From Candidatus Fluviicola riflensis (GTDB lineage: Bacteria > Bacteroidota > Bacteroidia > Flavobacteriales_D > Crocinitomicaceae): a DNA stretch of 64,000 bases. The DNA is taken from positions 2,034,641-2,098,640 of the forward strand of contig CP022585.1 of assembly GCA_002243285.1 (NCBI GenBank). The letters run 5' to 3'. Below the pieces are notes generated by a model. The model did not search any database, was not told the DNA's origin, and saw only the letters and a program-made list of their open reading frames with translations. The translations under genes were made by a program, and so were the position numbers. Positions 16,062 to 25,225 of this stretch are shown here, piece by piece; positions within the stretch are counted from its first letter, which is position 1; every line of letters begins with the position of its first letter.

Positions 16062-18544
16062 TGATGAATCAATTTTCAATCATCTTTTTATCCTTGCTCA
16101 TACACCTTTCTTCCGTATGTCAGCAAACCCTTGATTGGAAATTCCAGCATCCTGTTTCCAAAAAATGGATTCCGTTCGGAACACATGGTTCTGTGCAGGA
16201 ATCATTGATCAAAACCGGTCAATTACCCGATCCGTTTGCAGGAACCAATGAATTGAAATTCGGCTGGATTGAAGACCACGACTGGGAGTTTAAATCGGAA
16301 TTCAAACTTTCTGTAGCCGATCTTTCGCATGAATACATCGATTTGGAATTGCCCAACGTAGATACCTATGCCAAGGTCTACATCAACGGACATTTGCTCG
16401 GCGAAACCAATAATTGCTACGTTATTTACCGTTTCGACATTCGAAAATGGGCAAAAACCGGTGTCAATAAACTGAAACTGGTCTTTTTATCGCCGATTAA
16501 TTACCAGATCCCACGTATTAAAAACGCAGGACTTACATTGCCTGCACCGAATGATTTAGGAAAAATCGCTGTTGCTCCCTACTGCCGAAAGCCGCAATAT
16601 CAATTCGGTTGGGACTGGTCGTTACGTATGACGACTATCGGAATGTGGAAACCGGCTTCTGTGATTGCTTATTCAAGCAACAGAACCGTTGGAAAAGGGG
16701 TTTACACCGCAACACTAGCCGAAGATTTTGCCTTAATGGAACTGCAATGGATGTTGCGAAATAACACCAATGATACGTTGATCTGGGAAAGTAAATTGTT
16801 CGGATCAAACGAAGTCATTGCTGAAAACGGTATTTTGAAGCGTTTGGACCGTATGGAAAATCCACACTTGTGGTGGCCGCGCGGACAAGGAGAGCAATTC
16901 ATTTACACCGACGAATGGAAACTAAAAACCAAAAACGGGATCGTCATTGATTCATTGACACAACGTTTTGGTGTCAGACGCACCGAATTAATAAATGTCG
17001 CCGATCAATGGGGAACTTCATACATCATTCGCGTTAACGGACGAGATATGTTCTGTAAAGGAGCGAATTTTATTCCACCGGATATTTTTCCAGCTCGTGT
17101 GACTGATGCTTCTTTAAGAAAAACAGTTGAAACCATGCATGCCAGTAATTTTAACATGGTACGCGTTTGGGGAGGCGGTTATTATCAACCCGATGCGTTT
17201 TACGATGCCTGCGACGAACTGGGAATTATGGTGTGGCAGGATTTTATGTTCGCCTGCGCCATGTATCCTGGAACGGATGAATTTACAGCGACCGTGAAAC
17301 AGGAACTGGATCAGCAAATTCCACGGCTGGCGACACATCCTTCAGTGGTTTTATTCAATGGAAACAATGAAGTCGATGTAGCCTGGAAAAACTGGGGATT
17401 CCAGGATAAGTATTTCATTACACCGGAACAAAGCGCAAAAATAGAACAGTATTACGACCATATTTTCAAAAAACTCATTCCCGAAGCGGTGAAGCAATGG
17501 ACCAATATACCTTACGTACATACCTCACCGTTAAGTAATTGGGGGAAAGACGAATACTTCAAACACGGTTCCATGCATTATTGGGGCGTTTGGCACGGAA
17601 AAGATCCGATTGAAGATTTTGGCCGAAAAACCGGCCGTTTTAATTCGGAATATGGTTTTCAATCCTTTCCGGAATATGCAACCTTGCTCACATTCAGCGA
17701 TACATCACAATGGCAACTGCTCAGCGAAGTAATGAAGCACCATCAGAAAAGCTATGTTGGCAACGGAATGATCGAAAAACACGCCAATATTCTGTATGGA
17801 AAAACCACCGATTTCAAGCGTTTTATCTATTATTCTCAACTAACGCAATCCACAGCTGTGAGTATGGCTGTGAGCGGACATCGTACCAATATGCCTGTTT
17901 GCAGCGGAACGATTTACTGGCAAATGAACGATTGCTGGCCGGCGCCAACCTGGTCGAGTATCGATTACTTCGGAAACTGGAAAGCCCTGCAATATACCGT
18001 TCGTGATGATTATGCTGATGTGGCCGTTTTGGCAAAAATCGATACGCTTGGCAAAGAAAAGTTCTTCCTGGTTTCAGATCAGCAACATGCTTTTGCGTGT
18101 AAAATCAATGCTGTTCTCTACGATCTAAACGGTAATCAGTTGGATGAATTTCAGTGTGATCAGGCGGTAATGGGTATAAAAGTGAACGAACTGTTTCAAT
18201 TGGAACTCGCACCTTACAAAAACCGGAATTACCTCATTCGATTTACCTGGAATGATGCAACTGCTAACCAGAACGAACGTCAATTCACCCATTTACCCGA
18301 AAAAAGAGTCGTCACGACAGCTGATAAAGTAAGCCGTAAACTGATTGAAATAAATCCGTTGACCAAAACCGCGGTAATTGAGGTTACGAATACCGATTTT
18401 CTAGGCAAATGCTGGATTACAAGCTGCAAGAATGGTGTGAGGTTCGATTCCAATTTCATGGATTTACTTCCCGGAACGCACCGGTTCATGATTACGTATG
18501 AAACGTTGCCGGTGGAGAGTGATTTTGAGCTGATTTGGTTGTGA
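16061..18544 (+). CDS. Beta-mannosidase, GH2 family
   Basis: 827 aa with a signal peptide (about 1-20), then an N-terminal galactose-binding-like domain, an immunoglobulin-like domain and a TIM-barrel. The acid/base is Glu437 (GNNEVD) and the nucleophile Glu530 (NSEYGFQ), 93 residues apart as in characterised GH2 beta-mannosidases. It removes the terminal beta-mannose, for example of the Man-beta-1,4-GlcNAc core left by N-glycan degradation. It overlaps the glycosylasparaginase stop by one base and is the last gene of the operon. Confidence 0.93.
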   Translation: MMNQFSIIFLSLLIHLSSVCQQTLDWKFQHPVSKKWIPFGTHGSVQESLIKTGQLPDPFAGTNELKFGWIEDHDWEFKSEFKLSVADLSHEYIDLELPNVDTYAKVYINGHLLGETNNCYVIYRFDIRKWAKTGVNKLKLVFLSPINYQIPRIKNAGLTLPAPNDLGKIAVAPYCRKPQYQFGWDWSLRMTTIGMWKPASVIAYSSNRTVGKGVYTATLAEDFALMELQWMLRNNTNDTLIWESKLFGSNEVIAENGILKRLDRMENPHLWWPRGQGEQFIYTDEWKLKTKNGIVIDSLTQRFGVRRTELINVADQWGTSYIIRVNGRDMFCKGANFIPPDIFPARVTDASLRKTVETMHASNFNMVRVWGGGYYQPDAFYDACDELGIMVWQDFMFACAMYPGTDEFTATVKQELDQQIPRLATHPSVVLFNGNNEVDVAWKNWGFQDKYFITPEQSAKIEQYYDHIFKKLIPEAVKQWTNIPYVHTSPLSNWGKDEYFKHGSMHYWGVWHGKDPIEDFGRKTGRFNSEYGFQSFPEYATLLTFSDTSQWQLLSEVMKHHQKSYVGNGMIEKHANILYGKTTDFKRFIYYSQLTQSTAVSMAVSGHRTNMPVCSGTIYWQMNDCWPAPTWSSIDYFGNWKALQYTVRDDYADVAVLAKIDTLGKEKFFLVSDQQHAFACKINAVLYDLNGNQLDEFQCDQAVMGIKVNELFQLELAPYKNRNYLIRFTWNDATANQNERQFTHLPEKRVVTTADKVSRKLIEINPLTKTAVIEVTNTDFLGKCWITSCKNGVRFDSNFMDLLPGTHRFMITYETLPVESDFELIWL

Positions 18545-18615
18545 ATTTAACCTCAGGAAATTTAACCACTTAGATCATATAGGGAGACATGGATTTTTGA
18601 AGTAGTAGATGTATT

Positions 18616-18742
18616 CACTACAAAGGCACAAAGCTATTTTGATGAGCGTGACTTGTTAAGAACACAAAGGTGTTCTCCCTAAATCCCTTTGTGTTCTTTG
18701 CAACACGCCAAACTTGTCCTTTTTCTTTGTGCCTTTGTGGTG
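18616..18742. repeat. Nested inverted repeats in the gap after the mannosidase
   Basis: The outer arms 18616-18633 and 18725-18742 are inverted copies with one mismatch (CACTACAAAGGCACAAAG type). The inner arms 18658-18670 (AAGAACACAAAGG) and 18686-18698 are a perfect 13-bp inverted repeat. The A/C-rich wording is that of dispersed Bacteroidota intergenic repeats. No ORF is seen. Confidence 0.8.
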
Positions 18743-18803
18743 AGAAAATGATCACATTGGTTTTGTCGAGAACGTTAAAAAAAATCAACTAATTGGTAAA
18801 TAC

Positions 18804-18823
18804 TACCGTGGTAATTATCTTTG
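18804..18823 (+). promoter_or_regulatory. Promoter and possible operator of the marR operon
   Basis: TATCTTTG (18816-18823) sits 4 nt before the marR ATG. Just upstream is the short palindrome TACC-GT-GGTA (18804-18813), positioned where a bound MarR dimer could block the promoter. Autoregulation is inference. Confidence 0.45.
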
Positions 18824-18827
18824 CACC

Positions 18828-19313
18828 ATGGAAATAGGCGAAATCATTCAAACCAAGTTTAAATCACCACAGCAAAAAGCGATTGTGAATGTGCGTTATA
18901 CGTCCAATTTTATGGGACAATACGAAAATGCGTTCATGGCACAGTTTGACCTTTCGATGGCGCAATTCAATATTTTACGCATTCTGCGCGGAGCGAAAAA
19001 ACCTCTGAGCGTAACGGCGGTGAAAGAACGCATGATCGAACGTTCACCAAATACCACACGGTTGATGGATAAGCTCATTGAAAAAAATCTGCTTGAGCGC
19101 GTACGATGCGATGCGGATAGGCGAGTGGTCTACGTTTCGATTACAGAACATGGATTGGAATTGTTGTCACGGATTGATATTGATCTGGAGGAGTCAACGG
19201 TTTTTTCTACCAACCTGAGCGATGAAGAATCCGAGGAGTTGAGCCGCTTACTGGATAAATTAAGAGGATCGTGTCCGAAGAAACCTGAGATTCAGAATAA
19301 CTGCTTTGATTAA
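18828..19313 (+). CDS. MarR-family transcriptional regulator
   Basis: 161 aa. The winged helix-turn-helix covers about 45-125; the recognition region is NTTRLMDKLIEKNLLER and the wing motif DADRRVVYVSIT. MarR proteins commonly repress a nearby efflux gene and release on binding a small molecule. Here an MFS transporter and an outer-membrane protein follow on the same strand, which fits that role. A palindrome overlies its promoter region. Confidence 0.9.
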   Translation: MEIGEIIQTKFKSPQQKAIVNVRYTSNFMGQYENAFMAQFDLSMAQFNILRILRGAKKPLSVTAVKERMIERSPNTTRLMDKLIEKNLLERVRCDADRRVVYVSITEHGLELLSRIDIDLEESTVFSTNLSDEESEELSRLLDKLRGSCPKKPEIQNNCFD

Positions 19314-19441
19314 AATAAATCAGGTAATCAAACCATTTGCCAGCCCAATCATCTAAACAAACGAACAATACAATAAGCGTAAGCAATTTTACACAAACAA
19401 TCCGTTTAATAACGGAGAAATACACATTTTAGACACACCAA

Positions 19442-20623
19442 ATGACAAAAAAACAAGTGCTATGGATGATTATTCTGGCAGCTGTAGTATTCACAAACAT
19501 TCTTGAATCAATGATCCTGATGCCACTTTCGCCTACCATAAAGGCAGAGTTGAGCATGGATGAAAAACAGTGGGGATTAGCTATTTCAGTTTATCTTTTC
19601 AGCGCATTTATTGCCGGAATAGGAAGCATCTTTGTCATTGATCGTTTTGATAGGAAACGCTTTTTGATCACACAATACGCCCTATTCATTATCGGAACGT
19701 TACTTTGCGGATTGGCAACCTCGTACGAATTTTTATTATTTGCCCGCATCATGGCCGGATTTTTCGGAGGTGTGATCGGTGCAATTGTGATGTCGATCGT
19801 AGGTGACCTGATCCGGCCCGAACATCGTGGGAAAGCTACCGGAATCGTGATGGCCGGCTTTTCGTCGGCAGCAGGTTTGGGGATTCCGCTCGGATTGTGG
19901 CTCGGACACACCTGGAACTGGCACATGCCGTTTTTCTTTTTGGTTGGATTATCAATGATTACCTTGATTCTGTTGGTGATTTATCTCCCCGACGTCAATA
20001 AACACCTGGGCACGGAACATAAATCCTACATGATCCTAAAAACAGTCTGGAAAAACAGCAATCAAATCAAAGGATTACTGTTTACGAGTACAATCCTATT
20101 CGGACAGTTTGCCATTATTCCATATTTGGCCGATTTTATGGTACACAATGTCGGATTAAAGGAAGATCAACTGGTTTGGATGTATTTTTTCGGCGGAATT
20201 TTGACTTTCATCACCAATCCGTACATCGGTTATCTCGCAGACAAATACGGCCAATTACGCGTATTCTTCGTAGTCATGAGCATTTCACTCATTCCTTTGG
20301 CGATCATTACCAATATGGGTGTGAATCCGTTACCGATAATTCTGATCGTCACCACTGCGTTTTTCATTTTCGCCGGAGGCCGGAATATTCCCGGAACAGC
20401 GATTGTAATGGGAACCGCAGCTCCGCACGAACGTGGAGGTTATATGAGTATTCGTTCGGCATTTCAGCAATTCGCAAGCGGATTTGCCGTAATTTTGGGA
20501 TCGTGGCTCATAACGCAGCAAAAAGACGGAAGTTACCTCCACTTTGAATACGTTGGTTACCTGGCAATCGGCACGAGTATTTTGTCTTATTTCCTATTAA
20601 AAACCATCAAACAACAGTTCTGA
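19442..20623 (+). CDS. MFS transporter
   Basis: 393 aa with about 12 hydrophobic segments. The cytoplasmic loop between helices 2 and 3 shows DRFDRKR (MFS signature-like), and GYLADKYGQLR follows in the second half. It resembles drug or sugar efflux proton antiporters. It lies downstream of a MarR gene and one base upstream of an outer-membrane receptor gene, so a role in export under MarR control is likely; the substrate is unknown. Confidence 0.88.
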   Translation: MTKKQVLWMIILAAVVFTNILESMILMPLSPTIKAELSMDEKQWGLAISVYLFSAFIAGIGSIFVIDRFDRKRFLITQYALFIIGTLLCGLATSYEFLLFARIMAGFFGGVIGAIVMSIVGDLIRPEHRGKATGIVMAGFSSAAGLGIPLGLWLGHTWNWHMPFFFLVGLSMITLILLVIYLPDVNKHLGTEHKSYMILKTVWKNSNQIKGLLFTSTILFGQFAIIPYLADFMVHNVGLKEDQLVWMYFFGGILTFITNPYIGYLADKYGQLRVFFVVMSISLIPLAIITNMGVNPLPIILIVTTAFFIFAGGRNIPGTAIVMGTAAPHERGGYMSIRSAFQQFASGFAVILGSWLITQQKDGSYLHFEYVGYLAIGTSILSYFLLKTIKQQF

Positions 20624-20624
20624 T

Positions 20625-23084
20625 ATGCGCTTGACAGTTTTACTTTTATTTTGTCTCAACACCTTGATATCACTGGCTCAACCACCAGTCGGACAAACAC
20701 AACAGAAAGGTGATACCCCGGCAATCGGAGCGCTTGACGGACAAGTATTCGACTCCATTTCGCGTACACCAATTGAATATGTGGAAGTACGCCTTTGCAA
20801 ACAAACCGATTCAAGTGTCGTTTCCGGGATTTTCACCGATGAAAACGGGAAATTCGTACTGGAACAGGTTCCGCTGGGAACCTATTTTATCCGTGTCAGT
20901 CAATCGGGATACAAAGAAAAGATCATTCGAAACGTTCAGCTCACGCAGGTAAAACCGTTACGTAAACTCGGAAATATTTCACTGGTTTCGGATGCACAGA
21001 ATATCGAAGAAGTTGAGATTATTGCTGAAACGCCATTGTTGCAATCGGGAATAGATAAGAAAGTCTACAATGTTGGTGAAGACCTCTCCGTTCAGGGTGG
21101 TTCCGCTACTGATGCACTCAATAATATTCCTTCGGTTGAAGTAGACCAGGATGGAAATATCAGCTTGCGCGGTGAAGGAAACGTGACTATTCTGATCGAC
21201 GGAAAGCCAAGTTCACTTTCTGGTGGGAACGGGAAAAATCTCCTGTCAGGAATTCCGGCCGGAAGTATCGAGCGCATTGAAATTGTGACCAATCCGTCGG
21301 CTAAATACGATCCTGACGGCACTTCGGGAATTATCAATGTGGTATTAAAAAAGAATATCCGGCTTGGTTTGAACGGTAATGTAACCCTTTCAGCAGCTAC
21401 CGGAAATGCTTACACCGGAGCAACTTCACTGAATATGCGCAATACTAAATTCAATGTTTTCGGAAGTTACGCTTACGATTATCGGGAAGGTTACCGCAAC
21501 AATTTCAGCGATCTGGATCAAACGTATGGCGATTCTACTGTGTACCTTGACCAACGCCGCAACGGGACCGATTTCAGTGAAACGCACACAGCGAAAGTGG
21601 GAATGGACCTTTACCTCAAAGATCGTCACACGCTTTCATGGAACCTTTCAGGAAATCTTGGAACGCGTGATCGTTTTGGTGACCAGGAAAATTACCGTTA
21701 CAATGAAAACAACGATACCGTTGGTGTCTGGAATCGCACCTCTTTTGATCCTAGCTATAACCGCAGCCTTGACATGGGATTGAACTATACCTGGGAATTC
21801 AGGGAAGAAAAAGGCACCATTGACTGGGCAGCGTATCAATCCATTGGAAATTCAACAGATGCCGGTTATTACGAACAAACTTACGACGATCCGGCTTACG
21901 GCAGAAATCTGGACCAACGCTTGTTCAGCCTCGAAAAAAACAATATTACCACCATTCAGATGGATATGGTTCGGATCATTAAAAACAAATGGCGTACGGA
22001 AAGCGGTTTGAAACTTATTCACCGGGACATGGGTGTTGATACGCATTCCGATTCACGTGACACGGCCGGTGTTTTCCAGCCCGATACGCTGGCGTTTTTT
22101 AATTACGAATACACCGAACGCATTTATTCCGGTTACGGAATTGTGGGAAGAGCCGTCAACAAGTGGAAATTTCAATTAGGCATTCGTTTGGAACAAAGTT
22201 ACCAGGAACCGAACCTTGTTTCAAAAAACGAATCGTATTCCAATAACTATTTCAACATATTTCCTTCCGGACATATTCGATACGAGGTTACAAAAGGTGC
22301 CGAATTGTCGCTGGGATACAGCAAGCGTATCAACAGACCGTCGTCGAATAGCCTGAATCCGTTTACCAGTTATGCTGATCCTTACAATCTGCGTCGCGGA
22401 AACCCGGCATTGCGCCCCGAATACATTCATTCGGTCGACTTTAGTTTCGATTACACCAAAAAGAAATGGTCGGTGACCGCTTCGGCATACCAGCGTTATT
22501 CGTTAGAAGTTATTCAGCGTGTGAAAGTATTCTACGCCGATGGAACTTCTGCCGCAACGTTTGCCAATATCAACAGCAGCAGGAGTTCGGGTGGAGAATT
22601 GATCTTCCAGTTCCGTCCCTTGCCGATTTGGCGAAATACCTTATCAGCCAACGGAAACTACGTGATTTACAAAGATGACAATCCGTCAGCTAACTGGAAT
22701 CGCCAGGGATTCATCTGGAGCTTGAAATACGCGTCTTCGGTTGAATTGTGGAAGCGAACACTCACTTTGCAGGTCAATGGCCGTTACAACGCACCTTCGA
22801 TCACTGCACAGGGACGTATGCAACCGCGCGGTTCTGTTGAGTTTTCTGCTGAAAAATCGTTTAAGGAAGGAAAATGGGCAGTGGGAATGCGTGTTTCAGA
22901 CATTTTCAACACACAAGGATTTAATTTTGTGGTAGAACAGCCCGACATTCGCCAAAGTTCCGAATTCAAATGGTTAACGCGCCGGTTTTACGTGACATTG
23001 CGTTACAAATTCGGACGAAACGATTTCACGGACCGCAAAAAGCCGGGTGACCAACAGAACGGAGGCGGTGGCTTCGACTTTTAA
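20625..23084 (+). CDS. TonB-dependent receptor family outer-membrane beta-barrel protein
   Basis: 819 aa with a signal peptide (1-18). A carboxypeptidase-regulatory-like domain (about 33-120) is followed by a plug-like domain (about 135-245; VNILIDGKPSSLSGG-type segment and NPSAKYDPDGTSGIINVVLKK pieces) and a large OMP_b-brl_3-type barrel. The C-terminus NGGGGFDF is atypical for a barrel end. It is translationally adjacent to the MFS gene. It may import or release the compound handled by that transporter (inference). Confidence 0.88.
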   Translation: MRLTVLLLFCLNTLISLAQPPVGQTQQKGDTPAIGALDGQVFDSISRTPIEYVEVRLCKQTDSSVVSGIFTDENGKFVLEQVPLGTYFIRVSQSGYKEKIIRNVQLTQVKPLRKLGNISLVSDAQNIEEVEIIAETPLLQSGIDKKVYNVGEDLSVQGGSATDALNNIPSVEVDQDGNISLRGEGNVTILIDGKPSSLSGGNGKNLLSGIPAGSIERIEIVTNPSAKYDPDGTSGIINVVLKKNIRLGLNGNVTLSAATGNAYTGATSLNMRNTKFNVFGSYAYDYREGYRNNFSDLDQTYGDSTVYLDQRRNGTDFSETHTAKVGMDLYLKDRHTLSWNLSGNLGTRDRFGDQENYRYNENNDTVGVWNRTSFDPSYNRSLDMGLNYTWEFREEKGTIDWAAYQSIGNSTDAGYYEQTYDDPAYGRNLDQRLFSLEKNNITTIQMDMVRIIKNKWRTESGLKLIHRDMGVDTHSDSRDTAGVFQPDTLAFFNYEYTERIYSGYGIVGRAVNKWKFQLGIRLEQSYQEPNLVSKNESYSNNYFNIFPSGHIRYEVTKGAELSLGYSKRINRPSSNSLNPFTSYADPYNLRRGNPALRPEYIHSVDFSFDYTKKKWSVTASAYQRYSLEVIQRVKVFYADGTSAATFANINSSRSSGGELIFQFRPLPIWRNTLSANGNYVIYKDDNPSANWNRQGFIWSLKYASSVELWKRTLTLQVNGRYNAPSITAQGRMQPRGSVEFSAEKSFKEGKWAVGMRVSDIFNTQGFNFVVEQPDIRQSSEFKWLTRRFYVTLRYKFGRNDFTDRKKPGDQQNGGGGFDF

Positions 23085-23086
23085 TA

Positions 23087-23138
23087 CTTCATTCTGTTTC
23101 TGATTCTGAAAAAACTCAGAATCAGAAACAGAATGAAG
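23087..23138. repeat. Perfect 23-bp inverted repeat with 6-nt loop
   Basis: Arms 23087-23109 and 23116-23138 are perfect reverse complements. The hairpin sits 3 bp after the receptor stop and 3 bp before the stop of the minus-strand small ORF, so it could end transcription from both sides. It lacks a strong T run on either strand. Confidence 0.9.
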
Positions 23139-23141
23139 AGT

Positions 23142-23261
23142 TTATTTCGATAAGTTGACTGCTGGTTGCTGAGGCACCAGGTGGAGTCCCAAACGAATAA
23201 GCGCTTTATCAAACGGGCCTTTATCGTTTTTTCTGATCAGGTTGTTTTTACGTGTTTTCAT
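23142..23261 (-). CDS. Possible 39-aa small protein
   Basis: ATG at 23261, TAA at 23142-23144. The first 15 residues are strongly basic (MKTRKNNLIRKNDKG), followed by an amphipathic/hydrophobic segment (FDKALIRLGLHLVP). No family is recognised. Support comes from its position alone in a 352-bp gap and from the perfect hairpin directly after its stop. It could also be a chance ORF. Confidence 0.4.
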   Translation of the reverse strand: MKTRKNNLIRKNDKGPFDKALIRLGLHLVPQQPAVNLSK

Positions 23262-23382
23262 GACGGATAATTTTAATGGAAATTAGTCAAGAACTATGCC
23301 TTTTTTATTAACGTTTATTTGCAGGTTGGTTTCACTGATTCGGAGGTAATAAAAAGGATTTAAAAGTATTTCGTCATTCATG

Positions 23383-23413
23383 TTGACTATTCCTTAAAAG
23401 AACACTAATTTTG
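23383..23413 (+). promoter_or_regulatory. Predicted promoter of the helicase gene
   Basis: TTG (23383-23385), a 20-bp spacer and TAATTTTG (23406-23413), 23 bp before the start codon. Confidence 0.65.
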
Positions 23414-23436
23414 TACCCCTTAATTAGCATCATTAT

Positions 23437-24963
23437 ATGATAGACTCTGAATTGTTCGAGGCAAAAAAATTATACCCGTTTCAGGAAAAAACAGTTGCCA
23501 TAATCATGGACGAACTGGAAAAAAATGGTGCAGACTTTAACTTGCTGTTTCAACTGCCTACGGGCGGCGGAAAAACCGTTATCTTCTCGGAAGTAGCGCA
23601 GCATTACATTAAAAAGCACCAGAAAAAGGTGTTGATCCTCACCCACAGGATCGAATTATCGGTTCAGACTTCGCGTCAGCTTTCAGCTATTGGTATTGCC
23701 AACAAAGTGATTAGCAGCGAAGTAAAAAACCTGGTAGACGAAGATCATTACCCGTGTTACATCGCCATGGTGGAAACACTCAACAACCGTTTACAGGAAG
23801 ATGAAAATTTTGTCGATGGCGTTGGATTGGTGATTGTGGATGAAGCTCACTACAATAGTTTCAGGAAAATTTTCCAGTACTATGCAGGTGCGAATATCCT
23901 TGGAGTAACGGCAACACCGTTGAGTTCCAATAAAACATTGCCGCTCAACGATCATTACAATAAGCTCATTGTAGGCGAAAGTATTTCGTCGCTGATTGGT
24001 GGTGGTTATTTGGCCGATGCCGAAACTTTTACCTACGATGTTAACCTTCACGGACTGAAAATCGGTTCCAACGGAGATTTTACTGTAAGCAGTAGTGAAT
24101 TGGTTTATGGTAATTACTTCATGCAGGAAAAACTGTTGTTTGCCTACGAAGAAGTAGCGGTAGGGGACAAAACCCTGATTTTTAATTCCGGGATCGAAAC
24201 CTCATTGCGTGTAGAAGAAACCTTCAAAAAACGTGGATTTAAGATTCGTCACCTCGATTCTACCTTCAGCGACAAAGACCGCAAAGACGTTCTTCACTGG
24301 TTCAAACACACCAAAGATGCCATTTTGACATCGGTTGGAATTTTGACTACCGGTTTTGATGAACCCACTGTTGAAACGATCATCCTGAATCGCGCTACAC
24401 GTTCATTGACGTTGTATCACCAAATGATTGGCCGTGGCTCACGCAGATTACCCCACAAGGAAAAGTTTAAGCTGATCGATCTTGGTAACAACGTTCGTCG
24501 TTTCGGAATCTGGCAGGATTATATCAACTGGCACGATGCGTTCCGCTTTCCCGATCGTTTCCTTGAATCGCGTTTGTCAGAAGACGATGATTTGGAATTT
24601 GAAGTAGAATTTGAATTCCCGAAACACATGGAAGAGCTTGTGGATACCAATTTCCTCGAAGCATTCAGTATGCGCGATGTTTATTACGAATGCCTTGACA
24701 AGGGTGATAAGGGTAAACAGGCGGTTGATATGTCACTCAAGAACCATTGCGAAGGAATTGCTCGTGTAACCAATGATTTCGAGCGTGCGCTAAAAGTTCA
24801 GGAAGCGTTGCAGGAACACATTGAACACCGATTGAAAATGTACACCAAATGCATTGCCAAAAGCACGCCCAATTATTTCAAATACCTGATGGAAACCTAC
24901 AACCGTCAATTGCGCCAGGAATTGCGCATGGCGTTGGATGATATTGAAGAAAACGATAATTGA
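23437..24963 (+). CDS. Superfamily II DEAD/DEAH-type helicase
   Basis: 508 aa. Walker A/motif I is PTGGGKT (about 46-52), motif Ia is in LTHRIEL, motif II is DEAH (in VIVDEAHYN), motif III is TAT in GVTATPL, and motif VI is QMIGRGSR. The pattern matches XPB/SSL2-like or type III restriction-like ATPase cores (ResIII plus helicase C) without a nuclease domain. A helical C-terminal tail (about 400-508) has no clear domain. It probably acts on nucleic acid in repair or RNA metabolism. Single gene with its own promoter and terminator. Confidence 0.85.
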   Translation: MIDSELFEAKKLYPFQEKTVAIIMDELEKNGADFNLLFQLPTGGGKTVIFSEVAQHYIKKHQKKVLILTHRIELSVQTSRQLSAIGIANKVISSEVKNLVDEDHYPCYIAMVETLNNRLQEDENFVDGVGLVIVDEAHYNSFRKIFQYYAGANILGVTATPLSSNKTLPLNDHYNKLIVGESISSLIGGGYLADAETFTYDVNLHGLKIGSNGDFTVSSSELVYGNYFMQEKLLFAYEEVAVGDKTLIFNSGIETSLRVEETFKKRGFKIRHLDSTFSDKDRKDVLHWFKHTKDAILTSVGILTTGFDEPTVETIILNRATRSLTLYHQMIGRGSRRLPHKEKFKLIDLGNNVRRFGIWQDYINWHDAFRFPDRFLESRLSEDDDLEFEVEFEFPKHMEELVDTNFLEAFSMRDVYYECLDKGDKGKQAVDMSLKNHCEGIARVTNDFERALKVQEALQEHIEHRLKMYTKCIAKSTPNYFKYLMETYNRQLRQELRMALDDIEENDN

Positions 24964-24987
24964 TTGATTTCAAATATGATTTTTTAA

Positions 24988-25017
24988 ATGCCCGTGATTT
25001 ACCGCGGGCATTTTTTT
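24988..25017 (+). terminator. Terminator of the helicase gene
   Basis: Stem ATGCCCG / CGGGCAT (24989-25011 region) followed by seven Ts, about 25 bp after the stop. Confidence 0.85.
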
Positions 25018-25040
25018 AGTTGATTTTTTTGATGTGGGTT

Positions 25041-25158
25041 GGCGTGGGACGCATCCCGCGCCATAAAACAAATGTTTTTGTTTTCGAATAATAATCGTGG
25101 AACGGTTATTATTCGGTTCCGGAACGGATTGATTCAAAACAATATTTTGTTTTGAATC
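25041..25158. repeat. Run of five consecutive hairpins
   Basis: Side by side: a 9-bp stem 25041-25049/25054-25062 with one G-U pair; an 8-bp stem 25065-25072/25077-25084; a 10-bp stem 25085-25094/25106-25115; the palindrome GTTCCGGAAC 25116-25125; and a 12-bp stem 25131-25142/25147-25158. Together with the terminators at each side, the whole gap between the two convergent genes is folded DNA or RNA. No ORF is credible here. Confidence 0.85.
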
Positions 25159-25175
25159 CGATATATTGTATCCAA

Positions 25176-25204
25176 TAAAAAGGCTCGGTACACATCCCGA
25201 GCCT
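25176..25204 (-). terminator. Terminator of the minus-strand lipoprotein gene
   Basis: Stem AGGCTCGG (25181-25188) / CCGAGCCT (25197-25204), followed on the minus strand by a T run (25180-25177). Confidence 0.85.
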
Positions 25205-25225
25205 AAACACATAAATAGTATTTCA

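Noticed and set aside
24970..25212. Minus-strand ORF of 80 aa across the hairpin run
   Set aside because: It crosses two terminators and five inverted repeats and has low-complexity, non-protein-like composition.
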